Notes under the pieces: model-generated
What the model saw: the letters and a program-made list of their open reading frames with translations, nothing else
Database searches by the model: none
Told to the model about the DNA's origin: nothing
Assembly (NCBI GenBank): GCA_016795545.1
Contig: JAEUGX010000074.1
Span: forward strand, 1-64,000
Direction of reading: 5' to 3'
From: Opitutaceae bacterium
GTDB taxonomy: Bacteria; Verrucomicrobiota; Verrucomicrobiia; Opitutales; Opitutaceae
Length of the DNA stretch: 64,000 nt
Shown: positions 16,302 to 25,815 of the stretch, in pieces
Layout: every line of letters starts with the position of its first letter
How positions within the stretch are numbered: position 1 is the first letter of the stretch
Position numbers and translations under genes: made by a program

Positions 16302-18149
16302 ATGAAATTTCCTGCGTATGCGGGCGGATGGTTTCTCGGGGCGCTGATCGGAGTCCAGGCGCTGGCCGCGGTGAAGGTCGAGGAGGAGGTTCTGGTGGCG
16401 GAAGCAAGCACGGCGCAGATCGTGGTTGCCCCCCGCGGCGTGCGCGTGGCCGCGGTCATTCCCAAGGGCAGCCGGCAGGCCGTGGTGGTCGATGGCGTCG
16501 AAGGGCCGCGCTTCGACAAGATTCACGCGGCGAGCCTGCATGTCTTCAAAGGCACGGGCGGGGCGGCGGAGCCGAGCGGCACGACGACGGCCCAGGAATT
16601 CGGCAGCGTGGTCACCGGCTTCGGCGGCGGCGGCGGCCAGCCGGTTATCTTCAGTTCCGACGGCAAACACTGCGCCTATATCGGCCGCGCCGGGGCGGAA
16701 TGTGCGATCGTCCTCAACGGCAAGGAAATCCACCGCGACGCCTACAGCCATATCAACTGGCTGGCTTTCGCCCCAAGGTCCGGTCGGCTCGTCGCCATCG
16801 CGGACAGCCCCGACGGCGGGCAGTCGCGCGTCGTCGTCGACGGACAGCCCGGCCCGTGGTCCAGCAACGGGACCCCGCAGGTCTTCTTCACGCCGGACGG
16901 CGCGCACTACGCATACCTGGGCCAGCAGCCCGGCGGGCAATCGCGCTGGATGGTCATCGACGGCCGCCAGGTGAAATACGCCGGCGATATCGTCGGCTTC
17001 CTGCCCAACGGCTTTCTCCTCACGCGCGTGTCGGCCAACGGCGAGACGGTGCTGCTCGGCAACGGCAAGCCCATGACCGCGGTGAACAGCATCGGGTATC
17101 TGGCGATCGCGCCGGTCACCGGGCGGCTGCTCATGCAGGTGAAGCCGCCGCTCGGCTACCCGCCGCGCGACAAGCCGTCGGTCATCACCATCGACGGCCA
17201 GATCATTCCGGGCACCGAGGGCGCCTCGATCGTGCGGTCCTGGTTCAGTCCGGACGGCAAGCGGTTTGCGGCCGTCTGCCAGGTCTACGCGAACGGCGTG
17301 GAAACCTTCGTGATCCTGGACGGCAAGAAGGGGCTCACGTACGCCAACATCTTCGTCGATGCGCCCTACAAGCCGGCCTTCAGCGCGGATTCGTCGAAAT
17401 TCTGCTACGTCGCGCAGTCCGCCAACGGCATGTTCGTTGTCGTGGACGAGGACGAGTCGGACCCGCTGCAGACGATCGCGACCGGCCCGCTCTGGAGTCC
17501 GACCGGGGCGCGGCTCGTCTGGGGCGGCACGACCATGACCCGCAAGCCGGTGTTTTCCCTCGACGGCAAGCCCGCCCCCCTGCCCGGGAAAACCCTGCCC
17601 GGGTCGACTTTCCGGTTCTCGGCCGACAGCGTGCACACGACGTGGAGCTTCGGCACTGCCAACGCTTTCACCCTGGTGGTTGACGGCCAGCCGATCCCGA
17701 ATGTGGCCGGCCTGGGGTTTGTCGGCACCGAGGCGGTCGACGGCAACAACACGACCATCCAGCTCAGCCCCGACGGCAAGCACGCCGCCTACGTGGCGTG
17801 CGACCCCCAGAACCCTGCGCGCAGGGGCGTGTGGGTGGACGGCAAGCTGATCAGTCCCATCACCCGGCCGCAGGCCAACCGCGCCGCGTTCACGCCCGAC
17901 AGCCAGCACGTCGTCTGGGCCATCGCGAGCCTCATCCAGAACAACATCGGAGCCTACAGCGTGTTCGTCGACGGCCGGGAGGAGCTGCAGTATGAGAGCT
18001 CGCCGCTCGACAACACCCCCGGCGCCTGGGAGATGGGCGACGACGGCACCCTGACCCTGCTGGGCATCGACGAGGGGGCGCTCAAGCGCTACCGCGTCCC
18101 GCTATCCTCCGGTTCCGGCCTCGCCGCCATGCTGGCGGCGGCGAAGTGA
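16302..18149 (+). CDS. secreted beta-propeller repeat protein (paralogue 1)
   Basis: The 615-residue protein has a signal peptide (cleavage near ALAAVKVEE) and about a dozen repeats. Each combines a VVVDGQ/IVLNGK hairpin with an SPDGKH.AY-type strand, the pattern of WD40/TolB-like propellers. Examples are VVVDGQPGPWSSN, MVIDGRQVKYAGD, VILDGKKGLTYAN, LVVDGQPIPNVAG and VWVDGKLISPITR. The function is unknown; such folds usually form binding surfaces at the cell envelope. A homologue with the same mature N-terminus lies 4.8 kb downstream, pointing to duplication. It is followed 79 bases later by the dehydratase gene on the same strand. Confidence 0.7.
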   Translation: MKFPAYAGGWFLGALIGVQALAAVKVEEEVLVAEASTAQIVVAPRGVRVAAVIPKGSRQAVVVDGVEGPRFDKIHAASLHVFKGTGGAAEPSGTTTAQEFGSVVTGFGGGGGQPVIFSSDGKHCAYIGRAGAECAIVLNGKEIHRDAYSHINWLAFAPRSGRLVAIADSPDGGQSRVVVDGQPGPWSSNGTPQVFFTPDGAHYAYLGQQPGGQSRWMVIDGRQVKYAGDIVGFLPNGFLLTRVSANGETVLLGNGKPMTAVNSIGYLAIAPVTGRLLMQVKPPLGYPPRDKPSVITIDGQIIPGTEGASIVRSWFSPDGKRFAAVCQVYANGVETFVILDGKKGLTYANIFVDAPYKPAFSADSSKFCYVAQSANGMFVVVDEDESDPLQTIATGPLWSPTGARLVWGGTTMTRKPVFSLDGKPAPLPGKTLPGSTFRFSADSVHTTWSFGTANAFTLVVDGQPIPNVAGLGFVGTEAVDGNNTTIQLSPDGKHAAYVACDPQNPARRGVWVDGKLISPITRPQANRAAFTPDSQHVVWAIASLIQNNIGAYSVFVDGREELQYESSPLDNTPGAWEMGDDGTLTLLGIDEGALKRYRVPLSSGSGLAAMLAAAK

Positions 18150-18228
18150 GAGGCAGGATCGGCCCTCCCGCTTCCGGCGGCTGCCGGATCGCGCGCTGTC
18201 GCCATCCGTTCTGGCTCCATTTCCCCGC

Positions 18229-19413
18229 ATGAAAATCACCGCCATCCGAGCGACCCCGGTCAATATCCCGCTGGAAGTGCCCTATTTCTGGTCGACCGGA
18301 ACGTATCCCGGGACGTCAAAGACCGTGATCGAGGTCGAAACCGATGTCGGCCTCGTGGGCCTGGGCGAATCGCCGTCCTCGGACTGCGCGCCGGCGATCA
18401 CGCACGGGCTCGCGCCGCGGCTGATCGGATTCGACCCGCTCGACACCGCCGCGTGCTGGTCGGCCTGCGTGCCCGAGGCGCGCGTGGTGCAGAACACCGA
18501 CGACAGCTCCGTGCTGAAATCCTTTGGCGGGATCGAGATGGCGCTCTGGGACCTGCGCGGGAAATTCTGGCGGCTGCCGCTCTACCAGCTGCTCGGCGGC
18601 GCGGTGCGCAAGCAGATCCCGTTCACCGAATACTTCGCGTTCCGCGAGAGGCGGGGCAAGCTCGGCGGCGAGCTGACGCCCAAGGCCGTGGCCTCCTACT
18701 GCGCCCGCATGCGCGAGCGGCACGGCTCCACCTTCTTCGAGGGCAAGCTGACGCTCGGCGACCCGGACCTCGAGATCGCGGCGGTGAAGGCGATCCGGCG
18801 CGCCGTCGGCGACGACGCGATGCTGCGGCTCGACGCCAACATGGCGTGGTCGCTCAGCACCGCACGGCGCATCCTGCGCGAGATCGAGCCCTGCAACGTC
18901 CGCAACTACGAGGACCCGGTCGCGACCTTCGACGAGATGGCGAAGCTGCGCCAGCACAGCCGCATCCCCTTCTCCACCCACACCCCGGACCTCCGCACCG
19001 CCGTGCGCCTGGGCGTGCCCGACACGTTCGTGCTCAACTTCGCCGTGCTCGGCGGCATCTCGCGCACGCGGGAGTTCATCGCCGCCTGCGAGGCGATGGG
19101 GGTCGGGTTCTGGTGCTACAGCGGCGAGACGGGCATCGGCAGCGCGGCTTACCTGCATGTCGTCGCCGCCACGCCCTGGATCCACGAGCCGAGCCAGTCC
19201 CTCTTCCGCTGGCAGATTGACGACGTCATCGAGGAAGGCCCCTTCCGGCCCCGGCGCAACGTCCTCCCCGTCCCCGAGGGCCACGGCCTCGGCGTGACCC
19301 TCTCCGCCCCGGCCCTCCGCCGCTGCCACGAGCGCTTCCTCCGGGAGGGACCCTACAACCATTACCACGATCCCAAGGCCCCCGGAAAATTCCGGCGGCT
19401 GCCTCTGGATTGA
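18229..19413 (+). CDS. enolase-superfamily dehydratase (glucarate dehydratase-like)
   Basis: This is a 394-residue cytoplasmic enzyme of the mandelate racemase/enolase superfamily. It abstracts the alpha-proton of an acid sugar and eliminates water, using magnesium. The N-terminal capping domain has WDLRGKFWRLPLYQLLGG. In the barrel, K173 (FFEGKL), D202 (LDANMAW) and E228 (NYEDP) are in place; the later STHTPDL and YSGETGIGS segments fit the glucarate dehydratase side of the superfamily. The substrate is not determinable. It lies between a propeller gene and two exported alpha/beta hydrolases, all plus strand. Confidence 0.8.
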   Translation: MKITAIRATPVNIPLEVPYFWSTGTYPGTSKTVIEVETDVGLVGLGESPSSDCAPAITHGLAPRLIGFDPLDTAACWSACVPEARVVQNTDDSSVLKSFGGIEMALWDLRGKFWRLPLYQLLGGAVRKQIPFTEYFAFRERRGKLGGELTPKAVASYCARMRERHGSTFFEGKLTLGDPDLEIAAVKAIRRAVGDDAMLRLDANMAWSLSTARRILREIEPCNVRNYEDPVATFDEMAKLRQHSRIPFSTHTPDLRTAVRLGVPDTFVLNFAVLGGISRTREFIAACEAMGVGFWCYSGETGIGSAAYLHVVAATPWIHEPSQSLFRWQIDDVIEEGPFRPRRNVLPVPEGHGLGVTLSAPALRRCHERFLREGPYNHYHDPKAPGKFRRLPLD

Positions 19414-19508
19414 AGGTCAAGGCGGGGCCCGCGCCGGCCGGCATCTCCCCCCCGATCCCGCCGCGTTTTGTGGTCGTCCTGCCCGGGACCGGGCGGCATA
19501 AGCAAGGC

Positions 19509-20480
19509 ATGCAACTGCGGCACGCGACTCCGTTCCTGTTCTGTCTCAGCTTCAGCTGTTCCTTCACCCAGACGCCGGCCCGCGGCGAGGCGCCGGATCC
19601 GGCGCTCCCGCCCCCGACGCGCGCGAACGTGGCCTACGGGACGCACGCGCGGCAGGTGCTGGACTTCTGGCAGGCGAAGTCGGACCGGCCCACGCCGCTG
19701 GTGTTTTTTATCCACGGCGGCGGATGGGCGGGCGGGGACAAGTCCAAGGTCGCCCAGATCGCGCCCCTCGAGACCTTCCTGAACGCCGGCATCTCGATCG
19801 TCGCGATCAACTACCGCTACGTCCCCCAAGCCATCGCGGCCGGCGTGCAGCCGCCCGTGCAGTGGCCGCTGCACGACGCGGCGCGCGCGCTGCAGTTCGT
19901 CCGCAGCCGGGCGGCGGAGTGGAACATCGACCCCGCGCGCATCGGCGCCAGCGGCGGCTCCGCCGGGGCGTGCTCGAGCCTCTGGCTGGCGTTTCACGAG
20001 GACCTGGCGGACCCCGCCAGCCCCGATCCCGTCGCCCGGCAGTCGACCCGGCTCTTCTGCGCCGCCGTGCGCGACGCCCAGACCACGCTCGACCCGAAGC
20101 TCATGCACGAATGGACGCCCAACAGCGTCTACGGCGGGCATGCGTTCGGATTCATGTCGAACCCCGGCGACAACCGCACGCGCGACGCGCAGTTCTCCGC
20201 CTTCCTCGCGGCCCGCGACCGGCTGCTGCCGTTGATCCGGCAGTACTCCCCGATGGATTGGGTGACGCCGGACGACCCGCCGGTCTATCTCGCCTACACC
20301 GCCGCCCCCGCCCTCGGCCAGCCGCAGGACGACCCCACCCACTCCGCCAACTTCGGCGTGCAGCTCCAGGAAGTCATGCGGCGCGCCGGCGTTCCCTGCG
20401 ATCTCGTTTACCCGGGCGCGCCCGACATCGTGTATCCCAACGTGCGGGACTATCTCCTGGCCAAGCTGCGCCGCCCGTGA
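19509..20480 (+). CDS. secreted alpha/beta hydrolase
   Basis: The protein of about 323 residues has a signal peptide (FLFCLSFSCSFTQTPARGEA). Oxyanion motif HGGGWAGGDKS, nucleophile GASGGSAGACSS, and an esterase/lipase-type core are present. The C-terminal acid and histidine are less clear: the usual GH near the end is replaced by YPGAPDIVYPNV, so the catalytic histidine may be missing or displaced. Such proteins often accompany polysaccharide degradation as acetyl esterases. The frame is open back to 19410, overlapping the dehydratase, but ATG 19509 gives a proper signal peptide. Confidence 0.75.
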   Translation: MQLRHATPFLFCLSFSCSFTQTPARGEAPDPALPPPTRANVAYGTHARQVLDFWQAKSDRPTPLVFFIHGGGWAGGDKSKVAQIAPLETFLNAGISIVAINYRYVPQAIAAGVQPPVQWPLHDAARALQFVRSRAAEWNIDPARIGASGGSAGACSSLWLAFHEDLADPASPDPVARQSTRLFCAAVRDAQTTLDPKLMHEWTPNSVYGGHAFGFMSNPGDNRTRDAQFSAFLAARDRLLPLIRQYSPMDWVTPDDPPVYLAYTAAPALGQPQDDPTHSANFGVQLQEVMRRAGVPCDLVYPGAPDIVYPNVRDYLLAKLRRP

Positions 20481-20556
20481 TCCCGGCCGCCGGGCGCAGG
20501 GGAAAATCCCCGCCGGCTCCCCGTAACCCGCCCCCGATCCGGGCGTCTCCCGGGTG

Positions 20557-21651
20557 ATGCGAAGGAGCGTTTGGCTTATTCTCCTGTTGGGCGCGGCCGT
20601 GGGCCGGAGCGCGGTCACGCCGCCCGCCCAGCCGGCCAGCGGACCCGGTGGCGCCGACTACCCCTACGCGAAGGTCGACCGACATTCGACCGGCGAAGGC
20701 GGCAAGGACGTCGTGATCTTCTGGCCGGCTGACGCCGCGCCAGCCCAGCCGCTGCCGCTGGTCGTCTTCACGCACGGCTGGGGAGCGGTCCGGCCGGACC
20801 ACTACCTGGCCTGGATCGAACACCTCGTGCGCCGGGGCGCGATCGTCCTTTATCCGCGTTACCAAGCCGACCTCCGGGCACGCCCCGACACCTTCACCCC
20901 CAATGCGGTCGCCGGGGTGAAGCAGGGACTGGACTGGCTGGCGGCGCGGAAGGAGCTGCCGCGACCCGACCCGGTGCGCTGGGCCACGGTCGGACATTCC
21001 GCCGGCGGCGTGCAGGCGGCCAACCTCGCGGTCGCCCTGCCCCAGGCCGGCCTGCCCACGCCCAAGGCCGTGATGTGCGTCGAGCCCGGCGTCACCCAGG
21101 GACGCCAGGGCACGCTCGTGCCGCTGGCCGACCTCGGCCAGGTCGACGCCTCGACCCTGCTCCTCACGATCTCCGGCGAGGACGATCGCCTCGTGGGCGA
21201 CCACGACGCCCGCCGGATCTATCACGAGACGACGGCCGTGCCCGCCGCGCAGAAGGACTGGCTGCAGCTGCCGACCGACCGCCACGGCGAACCTGCGCTG
21301 CTCGCCACGCACCGCGCGCCGGCCGCCCCCCTGCCCGGCTACCAGCCGCCCGAGCGACGGGAGCCCCGCGGGTTCATCCGCAAGCGCCTGGCCGAACGCG
21401 CCAAGGAACGGCTCGCCGAACGCGGCCTCGATCTCGACGACGCCGACCGCGAGCCGCCGACCACGGACGCACTCGACTACTACGGCACCTGGAAACTCTT
21501 CGACGCCCTGTGCGCCGCCGCCTTCGACCACCGCTGGCGCGACGTCGCCCTCGGCGGCGGTCCCGCCCAGCTGGACATGGGCAAGTGGAGCGACGGCACC
21601 CCGGTCAAGCCGATGCAGCGCATGGCGACGGCGGACCACGACCGGCGTTAA
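20557..21651 (+). CDS. secreted alpha/beta hydrolase (chlorophyllase/lipase-like)
   Basis: The protein of about 364 residues has a signal peptide (SVWLILLLGAAVGRSA). VVFTHGWGAVRPDHYLAWIE gives the oxyanion region, TVGHSAGGVQAANL the nucleophile elbow, and LTISGEDDRLVGDHD the acid loop. An inserted basic stretch, about residues 265-300 (RKRLAERAKERLAERGLD), forms a predicted helix. The fold resembles chlorophyllase-like or dienelactone hydrolase-like esterases; the substrate is unknown. The GTG at 20554 is an alternative start three bases upstream. Confidence 0.75.
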   Translation: MRRSVWLILLLGAAVGRSAVTPPAQPASGPGGADYPYAKVDRHSTGEGGKDVVIFWPADAAPAQPLPLVVFTHGWGAVRPDHYLAWIEHLVRRGAIVLYPRYQADLRARPDTFTPNAVAGVKQGLDWLAARKELPRPDPVRWATVGHSAGGVQAANLAVALPQAGLPTPKAVMCVEPGVTQGRQGTLVPLADLGQVDASTLLLTISGEDDRLVGDHDARRIYHETTAVPAAQKDWLQLPTDRHGEPALLATHRAPAAPLPGYQPPERREPRGFIRKRLAERAKERLAERGLDLDDADREPPTTDALDYYGTWKLFDALCAAAFDHRWRDVALGGGPAQLDMGKWSDGTPVKPMQRMATADHDRR

Positions 21652-21698
21652 GCGGCCGACGGCTGGGCCCCGACGACGCTCTCGGCCGGATGCGTCGA

Positions 21699-22802
<1,104 letters not shown>

Positions 22803-22972
22803 TCAAACCGGAGCCCGGACACCCCCTCCGCGAACCGGCATGGGCGCACGCGGTCCGTCCGCATAATGTTTTCTCTTGAGGCTCTCCCTCCAGGCACGAT
22901 TGTACACTCCGCCGGCAACTGATTATCGCCCTGCCGTTCAGGGCGGTCGCCGTTGTCCGGATCGACATTCCT

Positions 22973-25033
22973 ATGATCACGACCCACCCCCTCAGAAAGC
23001 TCGGGATCGCCCTCGGATTGGCGGCCGCCCTGCCCCTGTCTCTTGCCGCCGCGGCCAAACTCGAGGAACAGGTCGTCGCCCCCATCGGCCAGGGCGTCAC
23101 GCATGGGGTCAGCCCCCGCGGCGCGCGCGTCGCGACCATCACCGCCCAGGGCAGCCGCCAGGTGGTGCTGATCGACGGCGTGGCCGGCGAGAAGTACGAC
23201 CAGATCTTCGGCGCCGACGGCGCCACTTTCTACGGGGCCGGCTCGGGCCTGGCCAACCCGGGCCAGTTCCCGGTCGTGTTCAGCCCCGACGGCAGCCGCT
23301 ACGCCTACGCCGCACGCCTCGGGAACGAGTACCTCGTCATCCTCGACGGCAAGGAGATCTTCCGGGGGCCGGCCACCAACGCCCGACTCTTCGGCTACAT
23401 GCCCCTGACCTTCTCCTTCAAGGGCAAGCACCTCGTCTGGATGATCTCGGGCGAAAACTCCAGCGGGTTTCACGTCGTCGTCGACGGCAAGGTCGGACCC
23501 AAGGCCGGCAACAGCGAGCTCAAGATCGTGGCCAACGAGGACGACACGCGGCACGCCTACACCCTCAAGAACCCCGACGACCGCAAATCCGACCTGCTCG
23601 TGGTCGACGGCAAGCTCGCGTCGTACACGGGCCTCTTCCCCCAGTTCACCGCCGACGGCAAGGTCCTGGTGACGACGCAGTACGACGGCGCGGGCGGCAT
23701 GTCCGTGCTGATGGACGGCAAGCCGGTCTTCCAGGGCGGGAACTTCGGTCCGGTCGTGCTGGCGAAAACCGGCCGCCGCTACGCGCTGGTCGCGTCGAAG
23801 CCGAAGGACTCGACCCCGATGCTGGTGGTCGACGGCAAGTTCATCCCGGGCACCGAAGGCGCGTTCCGGGCCTTCCTCAGTCCCGACGGCAAGCGCCACG
23901 CGGCGCTCTGCCGCACGCCGGCCAACGCCGTGTTCGTGGTGCTCGACGGCAAACGCAGCGCCGAATACATGAACATCAACCAGGACACGCAGCCGCCCAC
24001 CTTCACGCCGGACTCCTCCAAGTTCGTCTACCTCGCCTACAACGCCGGCCGGGCGTTCCAGGTGGCCAACGACGTCGAGTCGGACGGCTACGCCGGCATG
24101 TCCGGCACGATCATGGCCAGCCAGGGCGGGCGCATGGCCTTTGTGGGAACCGACAACTCGATCCAGACGCAGACCCTCGTCGTCGACGGCAAGGCGTTCC
24201 CGATGGCCCGCGGCATCGCCGTCGACCCGAAGGAGTTTCGCTTCTCGAAGGCCGGCGAGCGTTACGCCTACACGACCCTGCCCTGGAACAGCATGGGCGG
24301 CGCCACGCTCTTCCTCGACGGCAACGAGGTGCCCGAGCTGACCGTGCAGGGCCAGGTGTGGTCCGCGCGCGAGCCGCAGCTCAACCAGGCGCGCCGGGTG
24401 CTGCTGTCCGACGACGGCCGGCACTACGTCGTCTCCGCCTCCACCCGCGCCGACCCGGGCACGACCCGCGGCCTCTACGTGAACGGACAGCGCGTCGGCG
24501 AGAGCTTCCGCACCACGTTCACGCGCGTGGCCTTCACCCCCGACAGCCGGCACCTGACCTGGGTGGCCGAGGAGATGCCGGCTCCCGGCGCCAAGCTGCA
24601 GTACGCGCTCTACGTCGACGGCGAGCGGATCGTGCGCTTCGACCGCGAGCACGTGCTTTCCCAGGCCATCGCCAACATGACCGCCTCCTGGGACATGGAC
24701 GACGCCGGGGTCATCCGCTTCCTCGCGGTGAAGGACAACGCCATCGTGCGCTACACCGTCACGCCCTCCGCCGACACCGATGTCCCGCGCATGGTCGTCA
24801 ACGCCAAGGCCAACTACGAGAAAGCGCTGGCCGAAGCCGAGGCCGCCCGGGTCGCGGCCGCCGAGAAGGCCGCCGCGGACGCCGCCAAGGCGAAAGCCGA
24901 AAAGGAGGCGGCTGCCGCCAAACGCAAGGCGGATGCCGCCGCCGCCGCGGCCGCCAAGGCCAAGGCGCGCGAGGAGGCCGCCGCCGCCAAAGCGAAGGCG
25001 CGACAGGATGCGCTCGACGCGAAAAAGAAGTAG
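22973..25033 (+). CDS. secreted beta-propeller repeat protein (paralogue 2) with Ala/Lys-rich tail
   Basis: The 686-residue protein is homologous over its length to the one at 16302. The signal peptide (IALGLAAALPLSLAAAAKLE) is followed by the same mature start: GVSPRGARVATITAQGSRQV here, APRGVRVAAVIPKGSRQAVV in the paralogue. Repeats such as VILDGKEIFRGPA, LVVDGKLASYTGL and LYVDGERIVRFDR with SPDGKRHAAL strands make a propeller. It differs by a C-terminal tail of about 65 residues rich in Ala, Lys and Glu, likely a long helix or coiled coil that could bind a partner or the cell surface. The function is unknown. Confidence 0.7.
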   Translation: MITTHPLRKLGIALGLAAALPLSLAAAAKLEEQVVAPIGQGVTHGVSPRGARVATITAQGSRQVVLIDGVAGEKYDQIFGADGATFYGAGSGLANPGQFPVVFSPDGSRYAYAARLGNEYLVILDGKEIFRGPATNARLFGYMPLTFSFKGKHLVWMISGENSSGFHVVVDGKVGPKAGNSELKIVANEDDTRHAYTLKNPDDRKSDLLVVDGKLASYTGLFPQFTADGKVLVTTQYDGAGGMSVLMDGKPVFQGGNFGPVVLAKTGRRYALVASKPKDSTPMLVVDGKFIPGTEGAFRAFLSPDGKRHAALCRTPANAVFVVLDGKRSAEYMNINQDTQPPTFTPDSSKFVYLAYNAGRAFQVANDVESDGYAGMSGTIMASQGGRMAFVGTDNSIQTQTLVVDGKAFPMARGIAVDPKEFRFSKAGERYAYTTLPWNSMGGATLFLDGNEVPELTVQGQVWSAREPQLNQARRVLLSDDGRHYVVSASTRADPGTTRGLYVNGQRVGESFRTTFTRVAFTPDSRHLTWVAEEMPAPGAKLQYALYVDGERIVRFDREHVLSQAIANMTASWDMDDAGVIRFLAVKDNAIVRYTVTPSADTDVPRMVVNAKANYEKALAEAEAARVAAAEKAAADAAKAKAEKEAAAAKRKADAAAAAAAKAKAREEAAAAKAKARQDALDAKKK

Positions 25034-25250
25034 CCCCTTCGCCCACCCCGTCCCGCAGGCGCAGGCGTCACCCCGGAACACACGCGCGCCCGCCCCGCCC
25101 GCCGCCTCGGGGTTCCGCCACCGCCCGGCCAACCTGGGCCGGCGGCAGAAAATTTCTTTCCGCATGTCCGGCCGGCCCAGGCTCGTTCGTTGAGTCATTG
25201 ATCCCACCCCCGTCCCATCACCCCCCCATCCCGTCTAGGAGCCGCATCCC

Positions 25251-25697
25251 ATGTCCACCCATACGATTCGCCTTCACCGTGTCATCCGCACCACCCCGGA
25301 GAAAATCTACCGGGCGTTCCTCGACCCCGACGCCATGTGCAAGTGGCTCCCGCCGTATGGGTTCACCGGCAAAGTCCACCACTCCGACGTCCGCGTCGGC
25401 GGCACCTTCCGGATGTCGTTCACCAACTTCACCACCCAAGGCAGCCACTCGTTCGGCGGGGAGTACCTCGAGCTGGTCCCCCACCAGCGCATCCGGTACA
25501 CGGACAAGTTCGACGATCCGAACCTGCCCGGGGTGATGCAGGTGACCGTGACCCTGGCTCCGGTGTCGTGCGGCACCGAGTTGAACGTCACGCAGGAGGG
25601 CATCCCCGCTGTCATCCCGGCCGAAGCCTGCTACCTCGGCTGGCAGGAGTCGCTCTTGCAGCTGGCGAACTTGGTCGAGCCCAACATCCCGAACTGA
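25251..25697 (+). CDS. AHSA1/SRPBCC-family protein
   Basis: This 148-residue protein has the SRPBCC helix-grip fold: VIRTTPEKIYRAFLDPDAMC then KWLPPYGFTGKVHHSDVRVG, and GGEYLELVPHQRIRYTDKFD. The AHSA1 group includes Hsp90-activator-like and ligand-binding proteins; most bacterial members have no proven role. It is cytoplasmic and not obviously part of an operon. It converges on the GH31 gene. Confidence 0.85.
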   Translation: MSTHTIRLHRVIRTTPEKIYRAFLDPDAMCKWLPPYGFTGKVHHSDVRVGGTFRMSFTNFTTQGSHSFGGEYLELVPHQRIRYTDKFDDPNLPGVMQVTVTLAPVSCGTELNVTQEGIPAVIPAEACYLGWQESLLQLANLVEPNIPN

Positions 25698-25723
25698 CCC
25701 GGACTCATCCCGTAGAAACGATG

Positions 25724-25792
25724 ATCGCGGCGGCCCGCTGATCCGCGCCCGGTCTTCCTGATCGCCTGGGTTCCAGAGCGGACCGCCGCGAT
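25724..25792. terminator. possible long-loop hairpin between convergent genes
   Basis: ATCGCGGCGG (25724-25733) and CCGCCGCGAT (25783-25792) are perfect complements separated by 49 bases, between the ends of two convergent genes. No T-run follows, so a role in termination is only suggested. Confidence 0.3.
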
Positions 25793-25815
25793 GGATCCCC
25801 GCCGGGCCGGCGCCG